Assembly (NCBI GenBank): GCA_002690705.1 | Contig: NZFO01000010.1 | Coordinates: 107,747-171,746, forward strand | DNA length: 64,000 nt | Direction: 5' to 3' | DNA from: Magnetovibrio sp. | GTDB taxonomy: Bacteria > Pseudomonadota > Alphaproteobacteria > Rhodospirillales > Casp-alpha2 | Part shown: positions 31,538 to 41,222 of the stretch, one piece after another | How the letters are laid out: each line of letters starts with the position of its first letter | How positions within the stretch are numbered: position 1 is the stretch's first letter | Notes under the pieces: generated by a model | Database searches by the model: none | Told to the model about the DNA's origin: nothing | What the model saw: the letters and a program-made list of their open reading frames with translations, nothing else | Translations under genes and position numbers: made by a program

Positions 31538-32112
31538 ACTAAACCGAGCTTTATTTCGAGCGCCCCGCAGAGCATCTGTCCGAGTGTGATGTGCATCTCT
31601 TGAATTCTAGCTGTAGTGTTGGAGGGAACAATCAGGTAAGGATCTGCTACATTAATCATATCTCCACCACCTTTGCCGCCCAGACCCGCAGCGATAGCCC
31701 CTATTTTTTTTGCCTGACTTAGCCCATGGATTACATTTTTAGAATTTCCTGAGGTTGAAATGCCTATAACTAGGTCGCCGGGCTTTCCTAGCGCCTCTAC
31801 TTGACGCGAAAAAATATAGTCAAAACCGAGGTCGTTCCCAGCCGCTGTTAATGTAGAGGTGTCCGTTGTTAATGCGATGGCTGCAATAGCAGATCGATCT
31901 TTTCTAAACCGTATTGTAAGTTCTGTTGCTAGATGTTGGCAATCAGCAGCGCTGCCACCGTTGCCAAAAAGCATCAATTTTCCGCCGCTTTGGATACAGT
32001 TTACTGCATGCCTAACCAACTGACTAAATGGCTCTCTTAAGATGGTTTTAGTTGCGGCTGAGACAACGGCTTGTTCGTCAAACTCGTTATCGAAGAAAGT
32101 ATCTAAATTCAT
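31534..32112 (-). CDS. gmhA: D-sedoheptulose-7-phosphate isomerase
   Basis: SIS-domain isomerase turning sedoheptulose 7-phosphate into D-glycero-D-manno-heptose 7-phosphate, the substrate of HldE. 192 residues; FGNGGSAADCQHLATEL (about 49-65), GISTSGNSKNVI (about 115-126) and the C-terminal EMHITLGQMLCG are family signatures. Directly upstream of hldE with a 4-bp overlap, 27 bp after the two-domain oxidoreductase. Pathway adjacency makes the assignment secure. Confidence 0.95.
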   Translation of the reverse strand: MNLDTFFDNEFDEQAVVSAATKTILREPFSQLVRHAVNCIQSGGKLMLFGNGGSAADCQHLATELTIRFRKDRSAIAAIALTTDTSTLTAAGNDLGFDYIFSRQVEALGKPGDLVIGISTSGNSKNVIHGLSQAKKIGAIAAGLGGKGGGDMINVADPYLIVPSNTTARIQEMHITLGQMLCGALEIKLGLV

Positions 32113-32139
32113 TTACGAGTACTTGGTCCTTATGGCCCC

Positions 32140-34305
32140 TTAAGTCAATATAACGCTTGTGCCAGAGCGCAGGCTCTCCATAACGGCAAGTGCGGCCGCA
32201 CTTGTTTCGATTAGCTCCGCTTCATTAATCGGGGCCGCCGCTCCTGAGTTAACAGCAGCGATAAATTCTCCTAAGGCATGCTTGGCGCCTTTATCCTGAG
32301 CTCCTCTCCATGCTTTGGTAGTCTGCTCACCGGAAATGCTTAGTGAGCGAAAATCGTTTATAGTATAGGTTGCCCCACCTGAGTGGACCTCAATCAATTC
32401 TTTCCCTTCTGAGTTATCGCCCAACGCAGTGTAGAGAAGCGTTGCCAGTGAGCCGTTGGTAAACTCTAGTGATATGGCAACGTTATCAGGGGCCCCGTCT
32501 GCATTTCCTGCTACATGTGCGTCTACCTGTAATATAGGGCTTCCAGCTAATGCCCTTGCCAAATCAATGAAGTGACATGCTTCACCTAAAATGCGTCCGC
32601 CACCCTCGTCTGCTGAATGCACCCAGTGATCAGCGGGAACAGCGCCAGCATTAATTCTCATGAAAATCACCCGTCGCCCTGCCTTGAGGCTCAAGCCTTC
32701 TATAAGGCGGGTTACAGCGGGTGCGAAGCGTCGGTTAAAGCCTATTTGGAAAAAGCTTCTTGGTCCTTTTGCAATATTGTTGCGGGCATCAATAACGGCG
32801 TTTAAACCTTTCCAGTCGAGGGCTAGGGGTTTCTCTACCCACACGGATTTTCCTGCTTTTAGAGACGCAACCGTTAATGCCGCGTGGGAACTGTGTCGGG
32901 TTGCTATAATAACTGCGTTAATGCCCTTGGTTGAAAACACTTTATCTGGATCGGTTGTACTGCTTACAAAGCCGAACTGAGCCTGCCCGTGTTCAGCACT
33001 GGTGCCGTGTTCCGTGACTAAGGTGTCTAGAATGACGCCTTTACATGCCTGTAAAGTCGGCAGTATTACGCTTCGTGCATAATTCCCGCCCCCAATTACA
33101 CCAAGTCTGCATGGCTGGGATGGGTGAGTGACAGACGGGGTTAAAATGGATTGGGTCCTTGGTACTTGCCGGATGCCACTGTAAGTGAGAACAACGCCTA
33201 AGTGGGGGTCTTTTCCGGTTACCAAATCATAGGCTCTTATCGCTTTATCTAGGGGGAAACGGTGGGAGATTAATGGCCCGACGTTAAGCCGATCGCTTAA
33301 TTTGGGAGACATCAGTCGAAGGGTTTCGGCTAGGTTTTGTGTTTCAGTCCACCTTACCCATCCTTCGGGGTACTTGACCTGCCGGCGTTCAAAATCGGAG
33401 TCGTACCTGCCTGGACCGTAAGACCGCGAAATAATGATATTAAGCTCTTTCTTCATAAAGTTTGCATAGGAAAATTCTGTGCCCGTCATTCCGACTAAAA
33501 CTACACGCGCACGATCACGGGCTAAATCGGCAGCGCTTTCAAGTGGTTTATTAGAAGTGGTAGCAGCAGCGATGATAATCGCATCTGCGCCGCGGCCATC
33601 GGTCATCTCTCGAACAATTTCGCTGGCACTCTCCTTTGCTGCGTCGATTGCATATTCCGCACCAAGAGATTTTACTAATTTGAGCCTCGCCAGATTGTAA
33701 TCCAATACGACTGCACGGCCTCCCGCAAGGGAGACGAGTTGTGCCGTCAACTGCCCCACTAATCCACAACCGATTATTACAATTATATCGCCTAAGGAAA
33801 CTTGAGCGTTGCGGACCGCATGCATTGCTATCGCGCCCAGCGTCCCAAAAGCTGCTTCTTCATCTTCTACTCCATCTGGGATTGCGGAAATAAGATTTTC
33901 TGGGACCACATTGAGCTCTGCATGATTGGCGAGAGCAGCCCCGGCCATTGCAACGCGTTGGCCAACGCGGAAGCGACCCTCTAATCCTGCGCCCACAACT
34001 TTCACAACACCCGCCGCTGAATAACCTAGAGGCAAGGGTTCATCCAGCCGCGCCATCACTGTTTCCATTGTGGCCTTGAGGCCGTCACGCTTTGCCTTAC
34101 TGATGACTTTCTTCATCAAATCGGGCCTAGCCCGAGCCTTTCCGGCTAAACTTTTTTTTGCAAAGTCAATGATTAGCCTCTCGGTACCGGCTGATATCAA
34201 TGAAGCTCGGGTCTCAACCAAGAGATGGCCCGGTTTAACCTTAGGCTCAGGCACGTTCTTGAGTGCCAATTTACCTGACTTACGACTTTGAATGACCTGT
34301 TTCAT
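32140..34305 (-). CDS. two-domain oxidoreductase: zinc-type alcohol dehydrogenase-like plus Gfo/Idh/MocA
   Basis: A 721-residue natural fusion. Residues 1 to about 365 are a medium-chain dehydrogenase with a GCGLVGQLTAQLV nucleotide motif near 178; the usual catalytic and structural zinc cysteines of alcohol dehydrogenases are not evident. Residues from about 395 are a Gfo/Idh/MocA domain with GVIGGGNYARSVILPTL and WVEKPLALDW (about 488-497). Such fusions are found in surface-polysaccharide loci and are thought to act on sugars or sugar nucleotides. First gene of a run with gmhA and hldE, divergent from asnB. Substrate unknown. Confidence 0.85.
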   Translation of the reverse strand: MKQVIQSRKSGKLALKNVPEPKVKPGHLLVETRASLISAGTERLIIDFAKKSLAGKARARPDLMKKVISKAKRDGLKATMETVMARLDEPLPLGYSAAGVVKVVGAGLEGRFRVGQRVAMAGAALANHAELNVVPENLISAIPDGVEDEEAAFGTLGAIAMHAVRNAQVSLGDIIVIIGCGLVGQLTAQLVSLAGGRAVVLDYNLARLKLVKSLGAEYAIDAAKESASEIVREMTDGRGADAIIIAAATTSNKPLESAADLARDRARVVLVGMTGTEFSYANFMKKELNIIISRSYGPGRYDSDFERRQVKYPEGWVRWTETQNLAETLRLMSPKLSDRLNVGPLISHRFPLDKAIRAYDLVTGKDPHLGVVLTYSGIRQVPRTQSILTPSVTHPSQPCRLGVIGGGNYARSVILPTLQACKGVILDTLVTEHGTSAEHGQAQFGFVSSTTDPDKVFSTKGINAVIIATRHSSHAALTVASLKAGKSVWVEKPLALDWKGLNAVIDARNNIAKGPRSFFQIGFNRRFAPAVTRLIEGLSLKAGRRVIFMRINAGAVPADHWVHSADEGGGRILGEACHFIDLARALAGSPILQVDAHVAGNADGAPDNVAISLEFTNGSLATLLYTALGDNSEGKELIEVHSGGATYTINDFRSLSISGEQTTKAWRGAQDKGAKHALGEFIAAVNSGAAAPINEAELIETSAAALAVMESLRSGTSVILT

Positions 34306-34398
34306 AGGACTTTTTAACCTGATTTTACCCTTGGATGCAAAGACCTGATTCTATTGAAAAAACTTTGTTCATTGGCGATGACGCGCTATGAAGCTGTT

Positions 34399-36213
34399 AT
34401 GTGTGGGATTACTGCTATTTTTGCTTATCACCCGGAGGCGCCTGCCGTGGTGCACGGAGAGGTAAAAGCTATTAGTAATGCAATGTTCCAGCGCGGCCCT
34501 GACGGGGGCGGCTTTTGGGCCGACAACGCGGGTCGGATTGCAATGGGGCACCGCCGGCTCGCTATCATTGACCCAAAACCCCAAGCGGCTCAACCAATGG
34601 CGATCGATAGTCGAGAGGGATTTAAAGAACGTTACCGGATCATATTCAATGGTGAGATTTACAATTTCCGTGAACTAAAAAAGGAGTTGGAGGGGAAGGG
34701 TATAACTTTCTCCACGGAGTCGGATACTGAGGTCCTCCTGAGGCTGTACGAACGCGACGGTGCAAATATGTTGGAGTTTCTCAGGGGCATGTACACCTTC
34801 GTAATCTGGGATGCGGTGGGAGAAACAATGTTCATTGCGCGTGACCCATTTGGGATTAAGCCGCTTTATTTGGCTGATGATGGCAAGACCCTTCGTATTG
34901 CATCTCAGGTAAAGGCACTTTTGGCCGGCGGGCAAGTAGGCCATGCTGGACCTAATCCAGCCGGGTATGTTGGGTTTTTATTGTTCGGGACCGTTCCCGA
35001 ACCGCATACGCTCTATAAAAATATCGAAGCATTACCCGCCGGACAGGCTGTTACCATCGCTCGAGGTGGCGAGAGGAAAGAATACAGATTTTTTTCCGTT
35101 TCAGAGCGACTACAAAGGGCGGAATATCAAGAAGCCCCAAAATTACTTGATCTTAGGAAGTTATTGTTGGACAGCATAAATCATCATTTTGTCTCAGACG
35201 TGCCCGTTGGAGTTTTTTTGTCAGCGGGTCTTGATTCGTCGACAATATGTGCTTTAGCCTCAGAAACTCAAGGTAGCGACTTGCGAACTTTCACGCTAGG
35301 CTTTGATGAATTTAAGGACACGCCTCATGACGAGGTCCCTTTGGCTGAAGTTGTAAGTGCGCATTATGGCACCCGGCATTTAACAGAGCGGATAGAAAAA
35401 TCGTATTTCGATTCTGCGCTGACCAATATTCTTACCGCAATGGACCAACCCAGTATAGATGGCGTGAATACGTATTTTATTGCACGCATTGCGGCTAGCT
35501 CCGGGCTTAAAGTTGTGCTCTCGGGCCTCGGTGGAGACGAATTATTTGGGGGTTATGATACTTTTAAACAGGTTCCCCGTTTGGTTAGCCTATTGGGGGC
35601 CGTGCCGGGACTGGTTCCTTTTGGCAGGGTATTCAGGTGTTTGGCGGGCCCACTGGTGGCGCGAATGATGAACGCTAAATACGCTGGTTTGTTTGAGTTC
35701 GGGGGTAGCTACTCTGGCGCTTATCTGCTGCGCCGAGGTCTTTTTATGCCTTGGGAACTACCAGAACTGATAGACCCTGAAATGGCTCGAACGGGTTGGG
35801 AGAACCTACAACCACTGCTATCAATGGAACGGCAGGTGGGTCAGGTTTTTTCTCCGCAAAATAAGATCCGAGTTCTTGAGACAACTCACTATATGCGCAA
35901 CCAGTTATTACGCGATGCTGATTGGGCGGGGATGGCACATTCCGTAGAAATTCGAGTGCCGTTTGTTGACCCAGTGCTTTTTGAGACGTTGGCGCCGTAT
36001 CTGGGCAGGCTTGATGCGCCCACTAAATGGTGTATGGCAGCAACACCTGAAAAGCCATTACCTCAACAAGTGTTTAATCGCTCGAAGACTGGATTTAATG
36101 TGCCGATTGAAGACTGGACTAGGATGGGCGCGGTGGGGTCTGAAAACACTAATGTAGCAAGGGGCGGGCTTAGGCCTTGGGCTGTACGAGTTCTTAAAAC
36201 CGCCTCGGGATAG
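34399..36213 (+). CDS. asnB: asparagine synthase (glutamine-hydrolysing) family protein
   Basis: 604 residues. The start at 34399 gives MCGITAIF, exposing Cys2, the glutaminase nucleophile after methionine removal; earlier in-frame codons are therefore not used. The N-terminal Ntn glutaminase domain shows RGPDGGGFW, MGHRRLAIID and FNGEIYNF. The synthetase domain has the pyrophosphate loop as SAGLDSS (about 276-282; SGGLDSS is usual), LGGDELFGGY and the C-terminal RDADWAGMAHSVEIRVPFVD. Next to polysaccharide genes such proteins sometimes amidate sugars instead of aspartate, so substrate is open. Its stop is 11 bp from the convergent DUF3179 gene. Confidence 0.9.
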   Translation: MCGITAIFAYHPEAPAVVHGEVKAISNAMFQRGPDGGGFWADNAGRIAMGHRRLAIIDPKPQAAQPMAIDSREGFKERYRIIFNGEIYNFRELKKELEGKGITFSTESDTEVLLRLYERDGANMLEFLRGMYTFVIWDAVGETMFIARDPFGIKPLYLADDGKTLRIASQVKALLAGGQVGHAGPNPAGYVGFLLFGTVPEPHTLYKNIEALPAGQAVTIARGGERKEYRFFSVSERLQRAEYQEAPKLLDLRKLLLDSINHHFVSDVPVGVFLSAGLDSSTICALASETQGSDLRTFTLGFDEFKDTPHDEVPLAEVVSAHYGTRHLTERIEKSYFDSALTNILTAMDQPSIDGVNTYFIARIAASSGLKVVLSGLGGDELFGGYDTFKQVPRLVSLLGAVPGLVPFGRVFRCLAGPLVARMMNAKYAGLFEFGGSYSGAYLLRRGLFMPWELPELIDPEMARTGWENLQPLLSMERQVGQVFSPQNKIRVLETTHYMRNQLLRDADWAGMAHSVEIRVPFVDPVLFETLAPYLGRLDAPTKWCMAATPEKPLPQQVFNRSKTGFNVPIEDWTRMGAVGSENTNVARGGLRPWAVRVLKTASG

Positions 36214-36224
36214 TGAGGGAATTG

Positions 36225-37244
36225 TCACCACGTGTAAAGGACACCGTTCGGCCTAAATACCGCAAAGGCGAAGGCGAAAGTTACGTCGTGCACGGCATCT
36301 TTCCAGACTTGTTTTTTTGTGTCAAAGCGACGAGCGATAACGTTACCGACATCGCGACCAAAATGAATCCATTTGGTGTCATGAATAGAATTCTGACCCC
36401 GGAAAAAGGTAATTTTTAGATTGTCACGGACTACCGTACCTTTTTCACGAAGCCGTTTGACAGTCCATGCTTCTTCGCCAATAACAACTACCCTCTCAAA
36501 TGGCTTCACCTCGTCCGGCAGTAGAATATTACCGAGGCCTACACCGGCAGAAGAATCCATTCGCACAAATGGGGTTGTCCCATAAGGCCGTTCTGCTGGA
36601 TCATTTGGGATTAAAATTTTTCCGGTAGGAAAACGTTTGCGAAAATGACCTAGAGCCTCCACTCGACTTGGCAAAGCTTTTAGGTGGACTCCTGCTTTTT
36701 TACCGATTATCGCTTGGCCACTAAACTGTTGCCACCAGCTCTCGGTAGCGTAATCATACATTACCATATCAAAATTTCTTAGGCGTCCCGTATTACCAAA
36801 AACAGCCTCCTTACCCTCTATTTGGCGCTCGAAAATAACACCTGAGTTGCATAGAGCACAATAGGTTACAACAACCGGCAAGCCTCCTACCATATCGTTG
36901 ACAATCTCGTGCCAAAGCATGATGCGGAGAGGATATGCTCGTGCTTCTTCTCCATGTTTAAAACTGATAACAGGCTCCAGATCACCAATGCCGCTAACTT
37001 CTGCAACTGATATGAATTGAGGTCCGGTAATGGATGGAATTGAGTCACGTACGGCGCCATCAGAACGAATGTCGGAGAGCTTAACCAGACGTTTAGAAAA
37101 GTCTGTTTTTGGAAACTCGCGAGTCCAATGTTGAATATTTTCACTAAATGCTTCTGCGCCCTCATCAAAACTTATGGACGATACGAAGCTCAAAAACATA
37201 GAAAGAACAGCGAAAAAGACGGAACGGGTTCTTGCCTGACACAT
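36225..37244 (-). CDS. DUF3179 domain-containing exported protein
   Basis: A 339-residue protein with an N-terminal signal peptide (hydrophobic residues 8-25 counting from the ATG at 37244; a TTG start at 37280 is also open). The DUF3179 features are VVTYCALCNSGVIFERQ, FGNTGRLRNFDMVMYDYATESWWQQF and AYPLRIMLWHEIVND. Function unknown; the conserved cysteines in YCALCNSG suggest metal or redox chemistry, but this is inference. It diverges from cobO and converges on asnB. Confidence 0.85.
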   Translation of the reverse strand: MCQARTRSVFFAVLSMFLSFVSSISFDEGAEAFSENIQHWTREFPKTDFSKRLVKLSDIRSDGAVRDSIPSITGPQFISVAEVSGIGDLEPVISFKHGEEARAYPLRIMLWHEIVNDMVGGLPVVVTYCALCNSGVIFERQIEGKEAVFGNTGRLRNFDMVMYDYATESWWQQFSGQAIIGKKAGVHLKALPSRVEALGHFRKRFPTGKILIPNDPAERPYGTTPFVRMDSSAGVGLGNILLPDEVKPFERVVVIGEEAWTVKRLREKGTVVRDNLKITFFRGQNSIHDTKWIHFGRDVGNVIARRFDTKKQVWKDAVHDVTFAFAFAVFRPNGVLYTW

Positions 37245-37295
37245 GGATGAAATGTTACCAAAAGTGTATAGATAGGACAAACAAACGGTGAGAGC

Positions 37296-37928
37296 ATGCG
37301 TGAAAAGGCTAAGGTTGAAATGGATACTGACGAATTAGATCGACGTCATGCTGAGAAGATGATGAAAAAAAAGGCTGCGCGTGATAAGATCATCGCCTCG
37401 AAAACCATCGAGAAAGGCCTTCTAATTGTTCATACTGGCAAGGGGAAAGGTAAATCAACGGCCGCTATGGGTCTGGCTATTCGAGCTATCGGTAATGGCA
37501 TGCGTGTAGGCATCGTGCAGTTTGTGAAAGGTGTCTGGGAGACTGGGGAGCGGTTAGTTTTAGATGCTTTTCCCGATCAAGTAAAAATCAAAGCTATGGG
37601 CGAAGGCTTCAGTTGGGATACACAGGACCGGCAGCGCGATATCTCCGCCGCTAAGCAAGCGTGGTCGACGTCGAGAGAAATGATGGTCTCCGGTAAATAT
37701 GACATGATCATCCTTGACGAGTTAAACATTCCGCTGCGTTATGGGAACTTAGACATTGACGACGTCGTTAGTACGTTAACGGCAAGGCCTGAAATGTTAC
37801 ATGTAGTTGTGACTGGGCGCAATGCGAAGGATGAATTGATACATGCTGCGGATTTGGTTACCGAAATGACATTGGTCAAGCACCCCTTTCGGGCTGGCGT
37901 AAAAGCGCAAAAGGGGGTTGAGTTTTGA
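37296..37928 (+). CDS. cobO: cob(I)yrinic acid a,c-diamide adenosyltransferase (CobO/BtuR type)
   Basis: Adds the 5'-deoxyadenosyl group to cobalt(I) corrinoids using ATP. 210 residues: a basic N-terminal helix, then P-loop HTGKGKGKSTAAMG near residues 46-59, GFSWDTQDR, and the Walker-B-like IILDELNIPLRYG. Typical of the CobA/CobO/BtuR family. First gene of a three-gene run with the SYLF lipoprotein and cobQ; its TGA overlaps the following TTG (TTGA). Confidence 0.95.
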   Translation: MREKAKVEMDTDELDRRHAEKMMKKKAARDKIIASKTIEKGLLIVHTGKGKGKSTAAMGLAIRAIGNGMRVGIVQFVKGVWETGERLVLDAFPDQVKIKAMGEGFSWDTQDRQRDISAAKQAWSTSREMMVSGKYDMIILDELNIPLRYGNLDIDDVVSTLTARPEMLHVVVTGRNAKDELIHAADLVTEMTLVKHPFRAGVKAQKGVEF

Positions 37929-38632
37929 AAAAACGCTGCCGTTCATCTCGCTATTCGCTCTTTTTTGTTATATTTTATTTTAACAGTCTACTCTGGGGCT
38001 GTGCCTCAATGGAAGCTCCAACCCTAAAGGCAACCAATTTGATTAGAGATTCCGCGGAGGCCCTAAAAATATTTAGCCAACATCGAGACTTGATGAGCTA
38101 TTCGGATTATCTGAAAGATGCCGCGGGAGTAATTATTTTCCCTGACGTTATGAAGGCTGGTTGGTTTTTTGCCGCAGAAGCTGGGAATGGCGTGCTTTTA
38201 GCCCGCGATCTAGACGGAAAATGGTCGGATCCTACCTTTCATACCCTAGCAGCGGCCAGCGTTGGATTGCAGGTTGGTGTGCAGGACACTTCGGTCATTT
38301 TGATTTTGCGTAATGAGAGTGCACTGCAATCGGTGTTGAAGTATCAAGGAAAACTGGGCGCAGATATAGGTGCTACAATAGTGTACGCTGGTGTTGGTGC
38401 AGAGGCTGCTACTACGGCTAATTTAGGCGCTGACATTATTGCTTTTGCCGCCCCGGTATTAGGTGTCTATATTGGGAGCTCTTTAGAAGGAAGTGTCTTG
38501 GCCGTGCGCCGTGACATGAATGAGGGTGTTTATGGAAGAGGCGCGACGCCTGAGGCTATCCTCTCGGGAAAATTTCAAACGACGATTGCTGAAAAATTAA
38601 AGTCTGCGCTGACAAATGCCGCTAGCCGCTGA
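37925..38632 (+). CDS. SYLF-domain lipoprotein
   Basis: A 235-residue predicted lipoprotein starting at TTG on a TTGA overlap with cobO. The signal segment (about 10-25) ends in a lipobox-like LLWGC with Cys26; Trp at the -2 position is unusual. The body is the SYLF (Ysc84-like) lipid-binding domain: [60 protein letters not shown] and IYAGVG-like glycine-rich stretches. It overlaps cobQ by 17 bp. Why a phosphoinositide/lipid-binding fold lies inside a cobalamin operon is unclear. Confidence 0.87.
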   Translation: MKKRCRSSRYSLFFVIFYFNSLLWGCASMEAPTLKATNLIRDSAEALKIFSQHRDLMSYSDYLKDAAGVIIFPDVMKAGWFFAAEAGNGVLLARDLDGKWSDPTFHTLAAASVGLQVGVQDTSVILILRNESALQSVLKYQGKLGADIGATIVYAGVGAEAATTANLGADIIAFAAPVLGVYIGSSLEGSVLAVRRDMNEGVYGRGATPEAILSGKFQTTIAEKLKSALTNAASR

Positions 38633-40130
38633 TAAAGAACGACGCAGTTTTCGGGCCTTAATGATCCAAGGTACCGGTTCCGATGTGGGGAAGTCTCTTA
38701 TTGTCGCGGGCCTTTGTCGTGCTCTCAAAAAACGTGGTTTGAGAGCGGCTCCATTCAAGCCGCAAAATATGTCGAACAATGCAGCCGTAACACCTGATGG
38801 GGGTGAAATTGGCAGGGCACAAGCACTTCAAGCCCGGGCCGCAGGTATAAAAGCCAGTGTCCATATGAATCCAGTGCTTTTAAAGCCCCAATCGGATATT
38901 GGCGCGCAGGTAATCGTGCAGGGCCGTGTTAAAGGAAATGCTAAAGCACGCGATTTTCATGCACTTAAGCCGGAGCTCTTAAACGCTGTACTCCGAAGTT
39001 TTGAGCTCTTAGGACAGGATGCTGATATTTTAATTGTCGAGGGAGCAGGAAGCCCAGCTGAAGTTAATTTAAGGGCGGGTGATATTGCAAACATGGGTTT
39101 TGCTGAGGCAGCAGACGTTGCGGTTATAATTTGTGCGGATATTGACAGGGGTGGTGTGATTGCAAGTCTGATTGGCACCCATGCCGTGCTGAGCTTGGAC
39201 GAGCGCGCGCGCGTCGTCGGTTATATCGTAAATAAATTTCGGGGAGATACGACGCTATTTAATGATGGCCTTAAAATCATTACAGAAGAAACCGGATGGC
39301 GTGCGTTCGGTGTGGTACCCCATTTTGCAGCGGCCAAGAAGCTCCCCGCTGAGGATGCTATGTCTCTTGACCAACGGGGGCCTGAGATCGAGCTTGACGC
39401 CACTATTAAGATTGTGGTTCCTCGTCTTTCCCGGATCTCTAACTTTGATGATCTTGACCCATTGATTGCGGAGCCGGATGTTTTAGTTCAAGTGATTGAA
39501 GCAGGGTTCCCATTGCCGCTTGATGCGGATGTGATCCTTCTACCGGGCTCGAAGTCAACATTAGCCGATCTCAATTATTTAAAGGCAGAGGGTTGGGATA
39601 TTGATATTTTAGCCCATCGGCGGCAGGGTGGTTTGGTGGTTGGACTATGCGGTGGTTATCAAATGTTGGGCCGCACATTGGCGGACCCGAGGGGTATAGA
39701 GGGATTGCCGGGGACGGCCGAGGGACTTGGCCTCTTAAATGTGCACACGATAATGGGCGGTGACAAGTCATTGAGCGCTGTCAGTGGCAACGCGGCTCAA
39801 GGTGGGGAGCAAATTAGTGGATACGAAATGCACATTGGTGTCACCGAAGGGCCAGATAGTTCACGCCCATGGGTGTATTTAAATACAGAAAACAGTATGA
39901 ATAAGACACGGCCGGATGGTGCGCGGTCATATGATGGCCGCGTGATGGCAAGCTATGTCCACGGGATTTTCAGTTCTGATGATTTTCGGTCCGGCTTTTT
40001 AAAAGGAATTAAAAGTGGTCGTATCAGTCAGGTGTCTTACGAAATTGAGGTTGATGCAGTTTTAGACGACTTGGCATCGCATCTGGAGGCTTGCCTAGAT
40101 ATTGATGCATTGCTCGCGACCACTCATTAG
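38616..40130 (+). CDS. cobQ: cobyric acid synthase (adenosylcobyrinate a,c-diamide amidotransferase)
   Basis: Amidates side chains b, d, e and g of adenosylcobyrinate a,c-diamide with glutamine and ATP. 504 residues: N-terminal synthetase domain with [10 protein letters not shown] (18-27) and [11 protein letters not shown], and [21 protein letters not shown]-terminal class I-like glutaminase with the nucleophile in [10 protein letters not shown] (about 345) and the conserved histidine in SYVHGIF. It acts directly after CobO. Start overlaps the SYLF gene by 17 bp. A 429-bp gap follows. Confidence 0.96.
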   Translation: MPLAADKERRSFRALMIQGTGSDVGKSLIVAGLCRALKKRGLRAAPFKPQNMSNNAAVTPDGGEIGRAQALQARAAGIKASVHMNPVLLKPQSDIGAQVIVQGRVKGNAKARDFHALKPELLNAVLRSFELLGQDADILIVEGAGSPAEVNLRAGDIANMGFAEAADVAVIICADIDRGGVIASLIGTHAVLSLDERARVVGYIVNKFRGDTTLFNDGLKIITEETGWRAFGVVPHFAAAKKLPAEDAMSLDQRGPEIELDATIKIVVPRLSRISNFDDLDPLIAEPDVLVQVIEAGFPLPLDADVILLPGSKSTLADLNYLKAEGWDIDILAHRRQGGLVVGLCGGYQMLGRTLADPRGIEGLPGTAEGLGLLNVHTIMGGDKSLSAVSGNAAQGGEQISGYEMHIGVTEGPDSSRPWVYLNTENSMNKTRPDGARSYDGRVMASYVHGIFSSDDFRSGFLKGIKSGRISQVSYEIEVDAVLDDLASHLEACLDIDALLATTH

Positions 40131-40559
40131 ATACCTTGGCGTAAGTAGATGTGATCAGCAGAGGAGAGTAAGAAGGGATGGAGCATGGTAGGCGAGGTAA
40201 AAAATGAAATAACTATCGTCGGTGACCAATTTATCCGTATCAATTTAATCTGCTGACTAAAACTTTTATAGCCTGTCTCAAGTAATGCTATTCCCACCGA
40301 ATAGGTATGTTGAGTGAGGTAAACCTCGAGCGTAGCCGGGTGTTACAAGGATTATGCATGCTTAAGGGGACGTTATCGCGGTTGGTGCTTAATGCCTAAA
40401 AGATTCCATTTAATTAAACGTTTTGAATTTAAGCGGGATCAACTCTTTTTCACGGCGAATTTGATTTGACTTTTCCAAGCATTGTCCATTTGTAGTTGAC
40501 ATTGACAATGCGGGTTCTCTCAACTTACCAAAGACCTCCGTGAACCTATCGTGTAATGT
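40131..40559 (+). other. gap between convergent cobQ and APS kinase
   Basis: No gene supported. A small dyad GAGGT-aa-ACCTC lies at 40316-40327. Two TTGACA hexamers occur back to back at 40496-40507 but point into the end of the oppositely oriented APS kinase gene, with no good -10 following. No terminator with a clear T-run, no tRNA and no riboswitch signature seen. Confidence 0.4.
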
Positions 40560-41081
40560 TTACGGGTGGATAGCTAATTTAGCCAATATGTCAACGCACT
40601 CAGGTACGCTCTGGCGGGAAGTGTCGAGATTAACCCGTGGGTGAGCTGGGGGATTGTACACAGAATTATAGCCGATCACGGTTTTAATCTCCCCAGCGGC
40701 AGCTCGCCGGTAGAGACCTTTTGGGTCGCGCTCGATACATTGATCAATTGAGCAGTGAACGTAACACAAAATTAGGTTTGGTAGGGTGGCCTGAATAAAC
40801 TGTCTAGCGTCATCATGGGCTGTCAGTGCAGACACAATAGTTATAATGCCAGCTGAGCTTGATACCTGTGCAAGAGCAGCCAGAGTTTGCACTACCTTTA
40901 AACGGTTTTTTGCGCTGAAATCAAATTTAGGCCCAAACATATTACGGATATGATCCCCGTCCCAATGCACTGCGGGAAAATCGTAAGTTTTTCGTAGTTG
41001 TTCTTCCAGCGCACTTGCGATGGTCGATTTCCCCGCTGATGTTGGCCCCAAAAGCCATAAAATTTTATCATGGATTGACAT
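40560..41081 (-). CDS. cysC: adenylyl-sulfate kinase (APS kinase)
   Basis: Phosphorylates adenosine 5'-phosphosulfate to PAPS, the donor for sulfotransferases and one route of sulfate assimilation. 173 residues: P-loop GPTSAGKST (residues 12-20; usually GLSGAGKST), HWDGDHIRNMF (APS site), VHCSIDQCIERDPKGLYRRAAAGEIK (lid) and LDTSRQSVPECV. Slightly short and with a divergent P-loop. It stands alone: no cysD/cysN sulfate adenylyltransferase and no sulfotransferase lie beside it. Confidence 0.85.
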   Translation of the reverse strand: MSIHDKILWLLGPTSAGKSTIASALEEQLRKTYDFPAVHWDGDHIRNMFGPKFDFSAKNRLKVVQTLAALAQVSSSAGIITIVSALTAHDDARQFIQATLPNLILCYVHCSIDQCIERDPKGLYRRAAAGEIKTVIGYNSVYNPPAHPRVNLDTSRQSVPECVDILAKLAIHP

Positions 41082-41222
41082 TCAATTGAGATACCTAATT
41101 GAGGCTTTGGTTTGATATTTCTGTATCGGATTTTGGCCTATATTGCCATTGCTGTGAACCAAAACGTATCAAGGTTGATTTGTAAGTGTGGCCCCAGTCG
41201 GAAAGGTATAAAAAGTTCAAGC

